A stretch of DNA of 64,000 nt from Sphingobium sp. Leaf26 (lineage in GTDB: Bacteria > Pseudomonadota > Alphaproteobacteria > Sphingomonadales > Sphingomonadaceae), in contig NZ_LMKV01000001.1 in assembly GCF_001421665.1 (NCBI RefSeq), forward strand, positions 186,230 through 250,229. Reading direction: 5' to 3'. Below the pieces are notes generated by a model. The model saw only the letters and a list, made by a program, of their open reading frames with translations. It searched no databases and was not told the DNA's origin. How positions within the stretch are numbered: position 1 is the first letter of the stretch; each line of letters opens with the position of its first letter. This document shows positions 19,451 through 32,869 of the stretch, in pieces. The position numbers and the translations under genes are program-made.

Positions 19451-20072
19451 CATCCGCGCACAGATTACCCGCGTTCGCGAAGCTGCAAATGATGCGGCGT
19501 CCACAGCGACGGACAAGATCAAGGACACCACCGACAAGGCGCGCGAAAGCGCCGGCGACCTGATCCAGACCAGCCGGGACAAGGCCAGCGAAGCCTATGG
19601 CGATGCCAAGGACCGCACCGCGCGCGTTGCTACCCGCGCCAATGAAATCGTGCAGGAACATCCCATTGTCGCCGTGGCCGGCGCGGTGGCGGTGGGCGCG
19701 GTCGTCGCTTGGATGTTCCCCAAGAGCCGCGCTGCGATGAAAGCTCTGCCGGGTCTGGCCGTCACCGCCGGATCGCGCGTGCTGGAAGCCGCCATCGCCG
19801 CCCGCGCCGCCGCTGCGGAAGGCGCAGAAACGGTGAAGCAGGGTGCAGCCAACGCGCTGAACAGCGCAGCCCATAATACGGGTGGCGTAAGAAAGAGCGC
19901 TGCCAATGCCCTTCACGTCGCCAGCGATGTGGCGGCTGACGCCCGCGACAGTATCGCCGCTGCGGACTTGCCGGCCAAGGCGTCGAAGCTGGCCGACGAA
20001 GTCACCGCGCTCGTCGCGGCCAAGGTCGATGCGCTCAGCGATGCGATCAAGGCGCGATTGCCCAAAAACTAA
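19443..20072 (+). CDS. DUF883-like membrane-anchored helical protein
   Basis: The 209-residue protein opens with an amphipathic helical region rich in Lys/Asp/Ala (IKDTTDKARESAGDLIQTSRDKASEAYGDAKDR). A hydrophobic anchor (EHPIVAVAGAVAVGAVVAWMF) follows at about 76-97, then a long Ala-rich helical tail. The first half has the DUF883/ElaB/YqjD pattern. The long tail after the anchor is unusual for that family and looks apolipoprotein- or LEA-like in composition. It is the last of the four-gene operon, and a stress-related envelope role is only a guess. Confidence 0.65.
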   Translation: MADIRAQITRVREAANDAASTATDKIKDTTDKARESAGDLIQTSRDKASEAYGDAKDRTARVATRANEIVQEHPIVAVAGAVAVGAVVAWMFPKSRAAMKALPGLAVTAGSRVLEAAIAARAAAAEGAETVKQGAANALNSAAHNTGGVRKSAANALHVASDVAADARDSIAAADLPAKASKLADEVTALVAAKVDALSDAIKARLPKN

Positions 20073-20177
20073 TCGCGATTTCGGCAAACGCAATCGACGC
20101 TTGCCCCTCCTCTCCTTGGCTGATGACGGCGACGATGCTAAGGCGTCGGCATCAGCCACAGGAGAATATAAAACGCC

Positions 20178-20399
20178 ATGAGCAAAATGCATCTGGTGAT
20201 GGGCGGCCGCGTGACCAATCCGCAGACGCTGGAATTTCAGGATCTGTCCGCCGTCGATCTGGTCGGCGTGTTCCCCGACTATGCCTCGGCCGAAAAGGCC
20301 TGGCGCAGCGCTGCGCAGCGTACGGTTGACGATGCGGAGATGCGCTATGTCATCGTGCATCTGCACCGGTTGCTTGAACCGGAACTGCCGGGCGCGTGA
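20178..20399 (+). CDS. DUF4170 domain protein
   Basis: This 73-residue protein matches the short alphaproteobacterial DUF4170 family, with a compact alpha/beta pattern including VGVFPDYASAEKAWRSAAQRTVDDAEMRYVIVHLHRLLEPE. The function is unknown. A purine-rich AGGAG lies 13 nt before the ATG. It stands alone between the DUF883-like operon and the convergent rhomboid gene, with a palindromic repeat directly after the stop. Confidence 0.8.
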   Translation: MSKMHLVMGGRVTNPQTLEFQDLSAVDLVGVFPDYASAEKAWRSAAQRTVDDAEMRYVIVHLHRLLEPELPGA

Positions 20400-20407
20400 T
20401 GTGCATT

Positions 20408-20435
20408 CTGTTCCCCGGCGCAGGCTGGGGAACAG
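20408..20435. repeat. family A palindromic repeat
   Basis: CTGTTCCCC at 20408-20416 is the reverse complement of GGGGAACAG at 20427-20435, around a GGCGCAGGCT centre. It lies between the convergent DUF4170 and rhomboid genes and may act as a transcript end. Confidence 0.8.
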
Positions 20436-20443
20436 CAGCAATC

Positions 20444-21103
20444 TCAGTGTATCGTGCGCGGCTTCTTGCGAAAGCGCCAGCGCAACAGGGGCCGGGTCAT
20501 CGCCAGCCCGATGATGAAGCCGCCGATATGCGCGGCGATGGCGATCTGCCCCAATTCGCGCATGCCAGCGCCGCTGGCGAGGCCGATCATCAGTTGGACC
20601 GCGATCCAGCCCGCCGCCAACCACAGAACCCGCACCAGATTGGCCGAAAGCGGCCCGATTGCCCGCACCTGCTGCTGGCTGTAGAGCAGCGCATAGGGCG
20701 CGATGATCGCGGAAATGGCGCCGCTCGCCCCTACCATCGGGTTGGTCGAGGCCGGGTCGATCGCCCATTGCGCCAGGCAGGCGCCATAAGCGCCGACGAT
20801 GTAGAGGGCCAGCGTCCCGCCCCAGCCCAGCACATGTTCCACCTGCCGCCCGCAGAACAGCAGCATCAACAGATTGAAGCCAATGTGCAGCCAGCCGGCA
20901 TGGATGAAGGTGCAACTGAGCGGCGTCAGAAAGGCGGGCACGGCAACCATGCCGTCCAGCAACGCCGGATCGCCCAGCCGGGCCGGAATGAAGCCGCCGA
21001 TGACGGCGGCATTGTCCACCTGCCCCGTCAGAAAGAGCAGCAGGAAAGCGGCGAAGGTGATCGCCGCAATCCCGTTTGTCAGTCGTCCGGCGGGCAATTT
21101 CAC
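20444..21103 (-). CDS. rhomboid family intramembrane serine protease
   Basis: The 219-residue polytopic membrane protein has the rhomboid catalytic motif GASG (Ser127) in a transmembrane helix and the partner His in HIGGFIIGLAMT (about 192). The conserved HxxxN-like segment is HAGWLHIGFNLLMLLFCG, with the GxxxExxxG-type CGRQVEHVLG after it. These are all residues needed for an active rhomboid protease, which cleaves substrates inside the inner membrane. The substrates are unknown. It begins 2 bp after the greA stop on the same strand, so the two are probably co-transcribed. Confidence 0.92.
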   Translation of the reverse strand: MKLPAGRLTNGIAAITFAAFLLLFLTGQVDNAAVIGGFIPARLGDPALLDGMVAVPAFLTPLSCTFIHAGWLHIGFNLLMLLFCGRQVEHVLGWGGTLALYIVGAYGACLAQWAIDPASTNPMVGASGAISAIIAPYALLYSQQQVRAIGPLSANLVRVLWLAAGWIAVQLMIGLASGAGMRELGQIAIAAHIGGFIIGLAMTRPLLRWRFRKKPRTIH

Positions 21104-21105
21104 GG

Positions 21106-21582
21106 TCAGATGAATTCGATCTTGTCGACCTGGTAGAATTTGTCGCCCGAAGGGACCGACACTTCCACATCTTCGCCAACGGTACGACCGATCAGCGCGC
21201 GGCCCAGCGGGCTGTTGTACGAAATCATGCCCAGCTTGGCATCCGCCTCGGCCAGACCCACGATCTGATACTTCACCGGCTTGTCGTCTTCGTCCAGCAG
21301 CGTCACGGTCGCGCCGAAGATGATCTTGTCACCCGACAGCATCGTAGGATCGATCACCTGCGCCCGCGACAGCTTGTCTTCCAGGTCGTTGATCATCGCT
21401 TCGACCTGGCCCTGCCGTTCCTTGGCCGCGTGATATTCCGCGTTTTCCGACAGGTCGCCATGCGCGCGCGCTTCTTCGATGGCGTCCACGATCAAAGGCC
21501 GTTCAGCCTTCAGTTCGCGAAGCTGCGTATTGAGCTTGTCATAGCCCATTTGCAGCATCGGCATCTTCTCGACGGTCGCCAT
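21106..21582 (-). CDS. greA: transcription elongation factor GreA
   Basis: GreA enters the RNA polymerase secondary channel and stimulates cleavage of backtracked RNA. The 158-residue protein shows the N-terminal antiparallel coiled coil ([42 protein letters not shown]) with the acidic tip DLSENAEY. The C-terminal FKBP-like domain has [17 protein letters not shown] and [20 protein letters not shown]. It follows carB after 80 bp and may partly depend on the car transcript. The next gene, a rhomboid protease, is nearly contiguous. Confidence 0.97.
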   Translation of the reverse strand: MATVEKMPMLQMGYDKLNTQLRELKAERPLIVDAIEEARAHGDLSENAEYHAAKERQGQVEAMINDLEDKLSRAQVIDPTMLSGDKIIFGATVTLLDEDDKPVKYQIVGLAEADAKLGMISYNSPLGRALIGRTVGEDVEVSVPSGDKFYQVDKIEFI

Positions 21583-21662
21583 TCCCTTAAATCCTTCGTC
21601 AAAACTTCCCTCTGGCGGCCCCGTTCAGAGGCCGCCCCGCAGCATCATTCCTGTAGAGGGGA

Positions 21663-24997
<3,335 letters not shown>

Positions 24998-24998
<1 letters not shown>

Positions 24999-25222
24999 CA
25001 GAAGTGGCTTTTCCCGATCTGCACCAGCTTTTCAAAAGCGGCTTTATCTAAGCGAATTGTTTGCGAAACTTTGCCAGGGATTTCTCGGCCGGGTCGGCCA
25101 TAGGTATCTATCTGGATCAGCTTCTCTCGGCCGCAATCTACGAGCCGAACAATGGTTTCGACCTCTTCGTGAGGTCGGGCATTGTTTAGATGTTCAACCT
25201 TAAAGTCGCGCACCGTCGCCAT
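24998..25222 (-). CDS. 74-aa protein in the car operon, function unknown
   Basis: The small protein is [20 protein letters not shown] and onward, with two beta strands ([35 protein letters not shown]) and a closing helix ([13 protein letters not shown]). The beta-beta-helix layout and the [10 protein letters not shown] end recall PC4/YdbC-like nucleic acid-binding domains, but I am not certain. It is translationally coupled to carB (TGATG) and lies 26 bp after the RraB-like gene. The tight fit between carA and carB argues it is real. Confidence 0.7.
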
Positions 25223-25248
25223 TGCTCAATCCCTTCCAAGATATGCCA

Positions 25249-25617
25249 TCAATGCACGCCCCCCGCCTGCGCCTCGCACCCCCAGCCGTCATATTCGACG
25301 CCGCAGAGGATTTCGATCTGGAGGCATTTCCTGGCCAACGCGCGGATCGACACTTCATCGACCGGCTGAAAACATTCCAGAAACAGGAACGGGTCGCCCT
25401 CCTCATCTTCCTCCCGATCCAGTTCGACAAAGCCGAACTGGCTGGCGAGGATGAGGACGCGCTCGAAATCCTTCTCGCTGCCCCGGAAGCTGACGTCCAC
25501 AGCCCGCGCGATCCGCGCCACATCGCCATTGGCGGCGAGGTTGGCGAGAACATCCTTGTCCGCCTCCCACTCGGCGGCGAGGCGCGCTTCGTCTACGGGG
25601 GGCAGGTTCTGGCTCAT
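25249..25617 (-). CDS. RraB family protein (regulator of RNase E)
   Basis: The 122-residue protein ends with the RraB signature VEYDGWG and has the family alpha/beta sandwich with an acidic loop (REEDEEGDPFLFLECF). Characterised RraB binds RNase E and changes the degradosome. Whether this member does so in an alphaproteobacterium is unproven. The ATG at 25617 overlaps the carA stop as ATGA, which fixes the start. An upstream in-frame ATG lies inside carA. Its place between carA and carB is unusual compared with the common carAB layout. Confidence 0.82.
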   Translation of the reverse strand: MSQNLPPVDEARLAAEWEADKDVLANLAANGDVARIARAVDVSFRGSEKDFERVLILASQFGFVELDREEDEEGDPFLFLECFQPVDEVSIRALARKCLQIEILCGVEYDGWGCEAQAGGVH

Positions 25618-26792
25618 GCCGCGACCGGCCCTTTCAGGCCATCCACGAAGCGCTTGAACAGGTAGAAGCTGTCCTGCGGCCCCGGCGACGCTTCGGGGTG
25701 ATATTGCACCGAGAAGGCGTTCCTGTCGGTCAGTTCGATGCCGCAATTGCTGCCGTCGAACAGCGACACATGGGTCGCGCGCGCATTGGCGGGCAGCGTG
25801 TCGACATCGACCGCGAAGCCATGGTTCATCGACGTGATCTCGACCAGCCCGTCGTCCAGCCGCTTGACCGGATGGTTCGCGCCGCGATGCCCTTGGTGCA
25901 TCTTGATCGTCTTCGCGCCCACGGCCAGACCCAGCAACTGATGACCCAGGCAGATGCCGAAGATCGGCACATTCTCGGTCAGCAGCGCGGCGATGACGGG
26001 CACGGCATAGGCGCCGGTCGCGGCCGGATCGCCCGGACCGTTGGACAGGAACACGCCGTCCGGCTTCTGCTCCATGATCTGGTCGAAGCTGGCGGTGGCG
26101 GGCAGCACGGTCACGCGCGCGCCGGCCTGCACCAGATTGCGGAAGATATTGTTCTTCGCGCCATAATCGATCGCGACGACATGGGGCCGCTCATCCCCGG
26201 CCTCGTTCAGGCCATAACCATGGCCCAGCTTCCAAACGCCGTCCTTCCACAGGCGGCTTTCCTTGCCCGTGACTTCGATGGCGAGGTCCATGCCCTCCAG
26301 CCCCGGCCACGCAGCGGCCTTGGCCGCCAGCGCTTCGATATCGAAAGCGCCTTCGGGATCATGCGCGATCACGACATTGGGCGCGCCCTTGATGCGGATC
26401 AGGCGGGTCAGCGCGCGGGTATCGACGCCGGCCAGGCCGATGCGGCCCTGCTCGACCATCCACTGGTCGAACGGTTCGACATTACGGAAATTGCTCGGCG
26501 CGGTGACGTCCTGCCGCACGATGCAGCCCAGCGCGTGGGGGTGCAAAGCCTCCACATCGTCCAGATTGGTGCCGACATTGCCGATATGGGGGAAGGTGAA
26601 GTTGACGATCTGACCGGCATAGGACGGATCGGTCATGATCTCCTGATAGCCTGTGATGGAGGTGTTGAAGCACAATTCGCCCACCGCATCGCCGACTGCG
26701 CCGAAACCGCGACCGAACACCGCGCTGCCGTCAGCAAAAACCACGACCCCTGTCGCTCCTTTAGGCACGGTAAGGGTTTTGGCGTCTGCCAT
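25614..26792 (-). CDS. carA: carbamoyl-phosphate synthase small subunit (glutaminase)
   Basis: CarA hydrolyses glutamine and passes ammonia to CarB. The 392-residue protein has the N-terminal CPSase domain (GAVGDAVGELCFNTSITGYQ) and a class I glutamine amidotransferase domain. The nucleophile elbow is GICLGHQLLGLAVG, and the catalytic His/Glu are in QYHPEASPGPQDSFYLF. It is the first gene of a four-gene minus-strand operon. The divergent region to yqeY (153 bp) should hold its promoter. AAAGGA lies about 9 nt before the ATG. Confidence 0.98.
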   Translation of the reverse strand: MADAKTLTVPKGATGVVVFADGSAVFGRGFGAVGDAVGELCFNTSITGYQEIMTDPSYAGQIVNFTFPHIGNVGTNLDDVEALHPHALGCIVRQDVTAPSNFRNVEPFDQWMVEQGRIGLAGVDTRALTRLIRIKGAPNVVIAHDPEGAFDIEALAAKAAAWPGLEGMDLAIEVTGKESRLWKDGVWKLGHGYGLNEAGDERPHVVAIDYGAKNNIFRNLVQAGARVTVLPATASFDQIMEQKPDGVFLSNGPGDPAATGAYAVPVIAALLTENVPIFGICLGHQLLGLAVGAKTIKMHQGHRGANHPVKRLDDGLVEITSMNHGFAVDVDTLPANARATHVSLFDGSNCGIELTDRNAFSVQYHPEASPGPQDSFYLFKRFVDGLKGPVAA

Positions 26793-26945
26793 GGTCTGCG
26801 GTCCTTTATGCTTTTGCGGGAACCCGTCTGGTGCGGGTTAAACGGCCGGTCACCTATGCCCCCACGCCCGTGAGGTCAACGTCTGTTAAAAATCTCTTTT
26901 GGCGCTATATCTGGTTCTTTCCGAAAGAAATAGGATTCGATCGCC

Positions 26946-27398
26946 ATGATTCGCGACACCATCAAGAGCGCCCAGATTGTTGCGATGAAGGGCGGCGACA
27001 AGGAACGCCTTGCTGCCGTGCGCCTCATTCTGGCGAAGCTGAAGGATCGTGACATCGAACTGCGCACCGCCTCCACCGTGCCGGACGACGACGCCGTGGT
27101 CGTGGAAGTGCTCCAGAAGATGGTGAAGCAGCGCCGCGAATCCATCGACATGTTCACGAGCGGCGGCCGCGACGAACTGGCGGCCAAGGAACAGGCCGAA
27201 CTGAACGTGATCGAAAGCTTCCTCCCCGCCCAGTTGTCCGAGGACGAAACGAAGGCCGCGATCGAAGGCATCAAGGCCGAAATCGGCGCCGCAAGCGTGA
27301 AGGACATGGGCAAGGTCATGGCCGTGCTGAAGGAACGCCATGGCTCGGTGATCGACATGAGCAAGGCGAGCGGCCTGGTGAAGGCGGCGCTTGGGTGA
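26946..27398 (+). CDS. GatB/YqeY domain protein
   Basis: The 150-residue protein matches the YqeY family. It starts MIRDTIKSAQIVAMKGGDKE and has the helical pattern KERLAAVRLILAKLKDRDIE, KQRRESIDMFTSGGRDELA, and FLPAQLSEDETKAAIEGIK. The final domain is the GatB/YqeY tail (KDMGKVMAVLKERHGSVIDM), which in GatB helps tRNA recognition. The function of free-standing YqeY is not settled. It commonly precedes dnaG-rpoD in alphaproteobacteria; here a DUF559 gene lies between. Confidence 0.93.
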   Translation: MIRDTIKSAQIVAMKGGDKERLAAVRLILAKLKDRDIELRTASTVPDDDAVVVEVLQKMVKQRRESIDMFTSGGRDELAAKEQAELNVIESFLPAQLSEDETKAAIEGIKAEIGAASVKDMGKVMAVLKERHGSVIDMSKASGLVKAALG

Positions 27399-27871
27399 AC
27401 GACGACAGGGGCGCGCCACCTGATCTCCCCCTCCCGCCTGCGGGAGGGGGCCGGGGGGTGGGCGCACCCTATAGCTTGGCACGACCGACAGGTGACGCGC
27501 GCAATCTGCGAAATAATGCGACGAACGCCGAACGCCTGCTGTGGAGCCATTTGAAAGGCTCGCAACTCGCGGGGCTTAAATTCAGCCGTCAGATGCCTAT
27601 TGCCGGGTTCATATGCGATTTCGTCTGCCGGGCGCACAAGCTGGTCATCGAACTCGATGGAAGCCAGCATGTCGATGCTGCGGTTTACGATAGCTTGCGA
27701 ACCGGCAAGATCGAAGCGCAGGGCTATCGGCTGGTCCGTTTCTGGAATAACGATCTCACAAATAATATAGAGGGCGTGTTGGAAACCATCGTGAGGGCAG
27801 CTTTGGGTGGCCCGGTCCGCCCCCCCCCCCTGCCCCCCTCCCGCACGCGGGAGGGGGAAGAGCGCCCATGA
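27395..27871 (+). CDS. DUF559 endonuclease-like protein between inverted repeats
   Basis: The core (about residues 27-135) matches DUF559, a Vsr/PD-(D/E)xK nuclease-fold domain: NLRNNATNAERLLWSHLKGS, then LKFSRQMPIAGFICDFVC and LVIELDGSQH, where the Asp and Glu-x-Asp are likely metal ligands. Both ends are low-complexity (PPDLPLPPAGGGRGVG at the start, PPPLPPSRTREGEERP at the end), encoded by the two flanking palindromic repeats. The GTG start at 27395 overlaps the yqeY stop. A later GTG (27458) after the G-rich repeat is equally possible. The stop overlaps the dnaG ATG. It looks like an insertion into the yqeY-dnaG pair; activity is unknown. Confidence 0.8.
   Translation: MNDDRGAPPDLPLPPAGGGRGVGAPYSLARPTGDARNLRNNATNAERLLWSHLKGSQLAGLKFSRQMPIAGFICDFVCRAHKLVIELDGSQHVDAAVYDSLRTGKIEAQGYRLVRFWNNDLTNNIEGVLETIVRAALGGPVRPPPLPPSRTREGEERP
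27427..27463 (+). repeat. family B palindromic repeat, left copy flanking DUF559
   Basis: CCCCCTCCCGC (27427-27437) pairs perfectly over 11 bp with 27440-27450 and is followed by a G-rich tail (CCGGGGGGTGGGC) pointing into the DUF559 gene. An inverted partner sits at 27817-27857. The left copy is read through as the Pro/Gly-rich start of the DUF559 frame, or supplies the RBS of a shorter form. Confidence 0.88.
27817..27857 (-). repeat. family B palindromic repeat, right copy flanking DUF559
   Basis: CCCCCTCCCGC (27834-27844) pairs perfectly with 27847-27857, with the C-rich (G-rich on the minus strand) tail at 27817-27833 pointing back into the gene. It is the inverted mate of the 27427 copy. 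Its GGAGGGGG arm also places a strong Shine-Dalgarno-like sequence 10-17 nt before dnaG. Confidence 0.88.
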
Positions 27872-29778
27872 CCCTCACCCCGCAATGGCTGGACGAACTG
27901 CGCGCGCGCACGTCGCTCTCCACCCTCATCGGCAAGACCGTCAAAGTCACGAAGGCCGGCCGCGAGTACAAGGCCTGCTGCCCCTTCCATAACGAGAAGA
28001 CGCCCAGCTTCACGATCAACGATGAAAAGGGCTTCTATCACTGCTTCGGCTGCGGGGCGCATGGCGATGCGATCCGCTGGATGACGGACCAGCGCGGCCT
28101 GCCCTTCATGGAGGCGGTGAAGGAACTCGCCGCCGCCGCCAGCATGGACGTCCCCGCCGCCGATCCCCGCGCCGCCAAGCGCGCCGAGGCTGCGAAGGGC
28201 CTGCACGACGCGATGAGCGCAGCACAGGCGTTTTTCGAGGAGCAACTGGCCGTCATCGACGGTGGCGAAGCGCGCGCCTATCTGCAAAAGCGCGGCATGA
28301 CCGACGCCACCCGCCGCGCCTTCGGCTTCGGCTATTCCCCGGATTCTCGCGGCAAGCTGAAAACCGCCTTACGCGACTTCGGCGAACAGATGCTGGTCGA
28401 AGCCGGGCTTCTGATCGACCCCGACGCGCTGGAGCAGGGTAACGCCAACGCCAAAAAGCGCGACAGCTACGACCGTTTCCGTGGCCGCCTCATGTTCCCC
28501 ATCCGCGACATTCGCGGCCGGGTCATCGCCTTTGGTGGCCGCATCCTTGGCGCGGGCGAACCCAAATATCTCAATTCGCCCGACACGCCGCTCTTCGACA
28601 AGGGCCGCACCCTCTACAATATCGACAAGGCCTCCCCCGCCAGCCGCAGCACCAACCGCGTCATCGTGGTCGAAGGCTATATGGATGTCATCGCGCTGGC
28701 CCAGGCCGGCTTCGGCGAAGCGGTCGCCCCGCTCGGTACGGCGCTCACCGAACATCAGATCGAGCGGCTGTGGAAGATGGTCGAGGTGCCCGTCCTCTGC
28801 TTCGACGGCGATTCGGCGGGTCAGAAGGCCGCGATCCGCGCCGCCACCCGCGCCCTGCCGCTGCTGCGCCCCGGTCACAGCCTCTGCTTCGCCACCCTGC
28901 CACCGGGGCAAGACCCCGACGACCTGATTCGCGCCAGCGGGGCGCAAGCCATGGAAGCGGTGCTCAACGCCGCCGAACCGCTGATCGAACGGCTTTGGAG
29001 CCATGAACTCTCCGCCATGCCGCTCGAAACCCCGGAGCAGAAGGCAGCGCTCAAGCAACGGCTTCGCGCCATAACGGATGCGATCGCCCATCCCGACGTC
29101 CGCGCCCACTACGCCCATGAATTTCGCGAGCGCTACGACGCCCGTTTCTTCGCCCGCCGCGATGCAGCCCCCGGCCAGCAGCGCTTTCAGGGGGGTGGCG
29201 GTGGCAACGCCGCGCGCTGGCAAAAGGACAAGCGCGGCAACTGGAAAGCGCCGCTTCAGCCCGCTGGCACCGAAGCGCGCGCGATCGGCGCCAGCGGTAT
29301 GGAGCAACGTCTGCTGCGCGCTGTCCTTGCCGCACTGCTGCGCCATCCAGCCCAGATCGCGCCCCATCGGGAGATGCTTTCGGCCCTGCAAATCGGCGAT
29401 CCGATGCTCGCTCAGATGCTCGCGGCCATGATCTCTCTGTCCTTCCGCAAAGAAACAGTTGAAACACAGGCCCTCCTTACCATATTGGGGCAAGGTGAGT
29501 TGTATAATATGGCTAAGGGGATGCTCCGGGCCGACGCTTTCACACTCACTCCCGACAGGATGGCAACCGACCCTGATCGCCTTGCGCGCGATCTGGAGGA
29601 AGCCATTCGGGTGATGGCGCAGGGGCCGGAGCTGGAAACGGCGCTGGTGGAAGCAACGAAACGGTTCGAGAGCGACGTCAGCGAAGCCAATTTCGCTGAG
29701 CAGCAGCGTATTCGCATGCTGAAGGCCGATCACGACCGTCGCGTTGCGGAACTTGCGCAGTCCGAAGACATTGTTTGA
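27868..29778 (+). CDS. dnaG: DNA primase
   Basis: DnaG makes RNA primers at the replication fork. The 636-residue protein has the N-terminal zinc ribbon (CCPFHNEKTPSFTINDEKGF then HCFGCG), the catalytic core, and the TOPRIM domain (VIVVEGYMDVIALAQAGFGE ... CFDGDSAGQKAA). A C-terminal helicase-interacting region completes it. The ATG overlaps the DUF559 stop as ATGA. Its ribosome-binding sequence is supplied by the right palindromic repeat, so insertion of the repeat may have changed dnaG translation. rpoD follows 45 bp later, the classic macromolecular-synthesis order. Confidence 0.97.
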   Translation: MTLTPQWLDELRARTSLSTLIGKTVKVTKAGREYKACCPFHNEKTPSFTINDEKGFYHCFGCGAHGDAIRWMTDQRGLPFMEAVKELAAAASMDVPAADPRAAKRAEAAKGLHDAMSAAQAFFEEQLAVIDGGEARAYLQKRGMTDATRRAFGFGYSPDSRGKLKTALRDFGEQMLVEAGLLIDPDALEQGNANAKKRDSYDRFRGRLMFPIRDIRGRVIAFGGRILGAGEPKYLNSPDTPLFDKGRTLYNIDKASPASRSTNRVIVVEGYMDVIALAQAGFGEAVAPLGTALTEHQIERLWKMVEVPVLCFDGDSAGQKAAIRAATRALPLLRPGHSLCFATLPPGQDPDDLIRASGAQAMEAVLNAAEPLIERLWSHELSAMPLETPEQKAALKQRLRAITDAIAHPDVRAHYAHEFRERYDARFFARRDAAPGQQRFQGGGGGNAARWQKDKRGNWKAPLQPAGTEARAIGASGMEQRLLRAVLAALLRHPAQIAPHREMLSALQIGDPMLAQMLAAMISLSFRKETVETQALLTILGQGELYNMAKGMLRADAFTLTPDRMATDPDRLARDLEEAIRVMAQGPELETALVEATKRFESDVSEANFAEQQRIRMLKADHDRRVAELAQSEDIV

Positions 29779-29823
29779 TTTAAGGTCAGCCCTTTTATCA
29801 GGGCGACGAAGTAAGGCGATTAC

Positions 29824-31866
<2,043 letters not shown>

Positions 31867-31921
31867 CCATCGGGCAGAATTAAAATGCACCGGTAAATTT
31901 AAATTAACCATTCTTGACGGA

Positions 31922-31951
31922 AAAGGGCGGCTTTCAGCGTCGCCCTTTCTG
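31922..31951 (+). terminator. hairpin after rpoD
   Basis: AAAGGGCG (31922-31929) pairs with CGCCCTTT (31941-31948) around an 11-nt loop, followed by a short TCTG. The stem sequence is like the tad operon terminator. The T-run is weak, so termination strength is uncertain. Confidence 0.65.
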
Positions 31952-32032
31952 ATTCCGTAAACCGGACGTTTACCCCGCCCGGCTATGCCTGTGGTCACAG
32001 CCCGCACCTGCGGGACCAACAGGGATGAGAGC

Positions 32033-32713
32033 ATGAGCGAAGCGGCACCGCGCTACCAATTTGGCGACATAGCCCGAATCCTGGAAGCGCTGGTCGCTGC
32101 CGATGGCACCGCCGCCCATCCCTATGCCAACCGCGCTGCCGCCGGCGTGGCTCGCGACACGCTGCTGTCGCTCTCCGATCTGGCCGATGGCGCCTATTAT
32201 CTCTGCATGCTCCACGGCCGCCATCCCGGCGTCATCGATCATGCCGCAACCCGCTCCGCCGACAATGCCGCGCGCCAGTGGCTGATCGCGGCGGGAGACG
32301 CCTTCGCCCGCGAACGCGCTTACCTCACGCAAGTCACCGTCGCCGTCGGTCCCGCGCCCAGCACGGCGGGCCAGGCCGATTGCGAAACCGCCGTCAGCCA
32401 GCAGCGTCATGCGCTCGACATGCTCGCCCAGTCCGACCGTCGCGGCTGCGCCATGGGTGCCGCGATGGCGCTGGTGCTCGACTGGCGCGCCGTACGCCAT
32501 GTGCTCGACATGGCGGCCCTGCGCGCCGGCCTTGAACCGCACCCCTGCGCCCTGCCCGAACGCGCCGCCACGCTCGACGTCGCCCGCGCCATCGGCGGCG
32601 ACGACGGCATCGACCGCGCCATCCAGTTCGGCGCGCGCCAGCTTCTGAACCAGCATCGCGGCCTGTGGGATTTGCTCGCCGCCCGCGCCGACGTCCGCGC
32701 CAGGAGCGCCTGA
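32033..32713 (+). CDS. uncharacterised helical protein
   Basis: The 226-residue protein is Ala-rich and helical, with no signal peptide or membrane segment. Recognisable blocks are HPYANRAAAGVARDTLLSLS, DLADGAYYLCMLHGRHPGVI and RGCAMGAAMALVLDWRAVR. The strong AGGGATGAG element before the ATG at 32033 favours this start over 31985. I do not recognise a characterised family, although similar proteins are likely in other sphingomonads. It stands between rpoD and a palindromic repeat. Confidence 0.6.
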   Translation: MSEAAPRYQFGDIARILEALVAADGTAAHPYANRAAAGVARDTLLSLSDLADGAYYLCMLHGRHPGVIDHAATRSADNAARQWLIAAGDAFARERAYLTQVTVAVGPAPSTAGQADCETAVSQQRHALDMLAQSDRRGCAMGAAMALVLDWRAVRHVLDMAALRAGLEPHPCALPERAATLDVARAIGGDDGIDRAIQFGARQLLNQHRGLWDLLAARADVRARSA

Positions 32714-32733
32714 CACAAATAGATAGAGGCTAT

Positions 32734-32761
32734 GCGTTCCCCGGCCTGCGCCGGGGAACGC
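32734..32761. repeat. family A palindromic repeat
   Basis: GCGTTCCCCGGC (32734-32745) pairs perfectly over 12 bp with 32750-32761 around CTGC. It lies after the uncharacterised gene and before the MoxR gene. Confidence 0.88.
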
Positions 32762-32869
32762 TTCATATCAGCCGGATTCATGACGTCTCGTAATGGATGA
32801 CCCTTTACCGATTGCGCGGCCCCGCCGCATTGCCTAGTCCGGCTGTCATCGACAACGGAATGGGACCGA

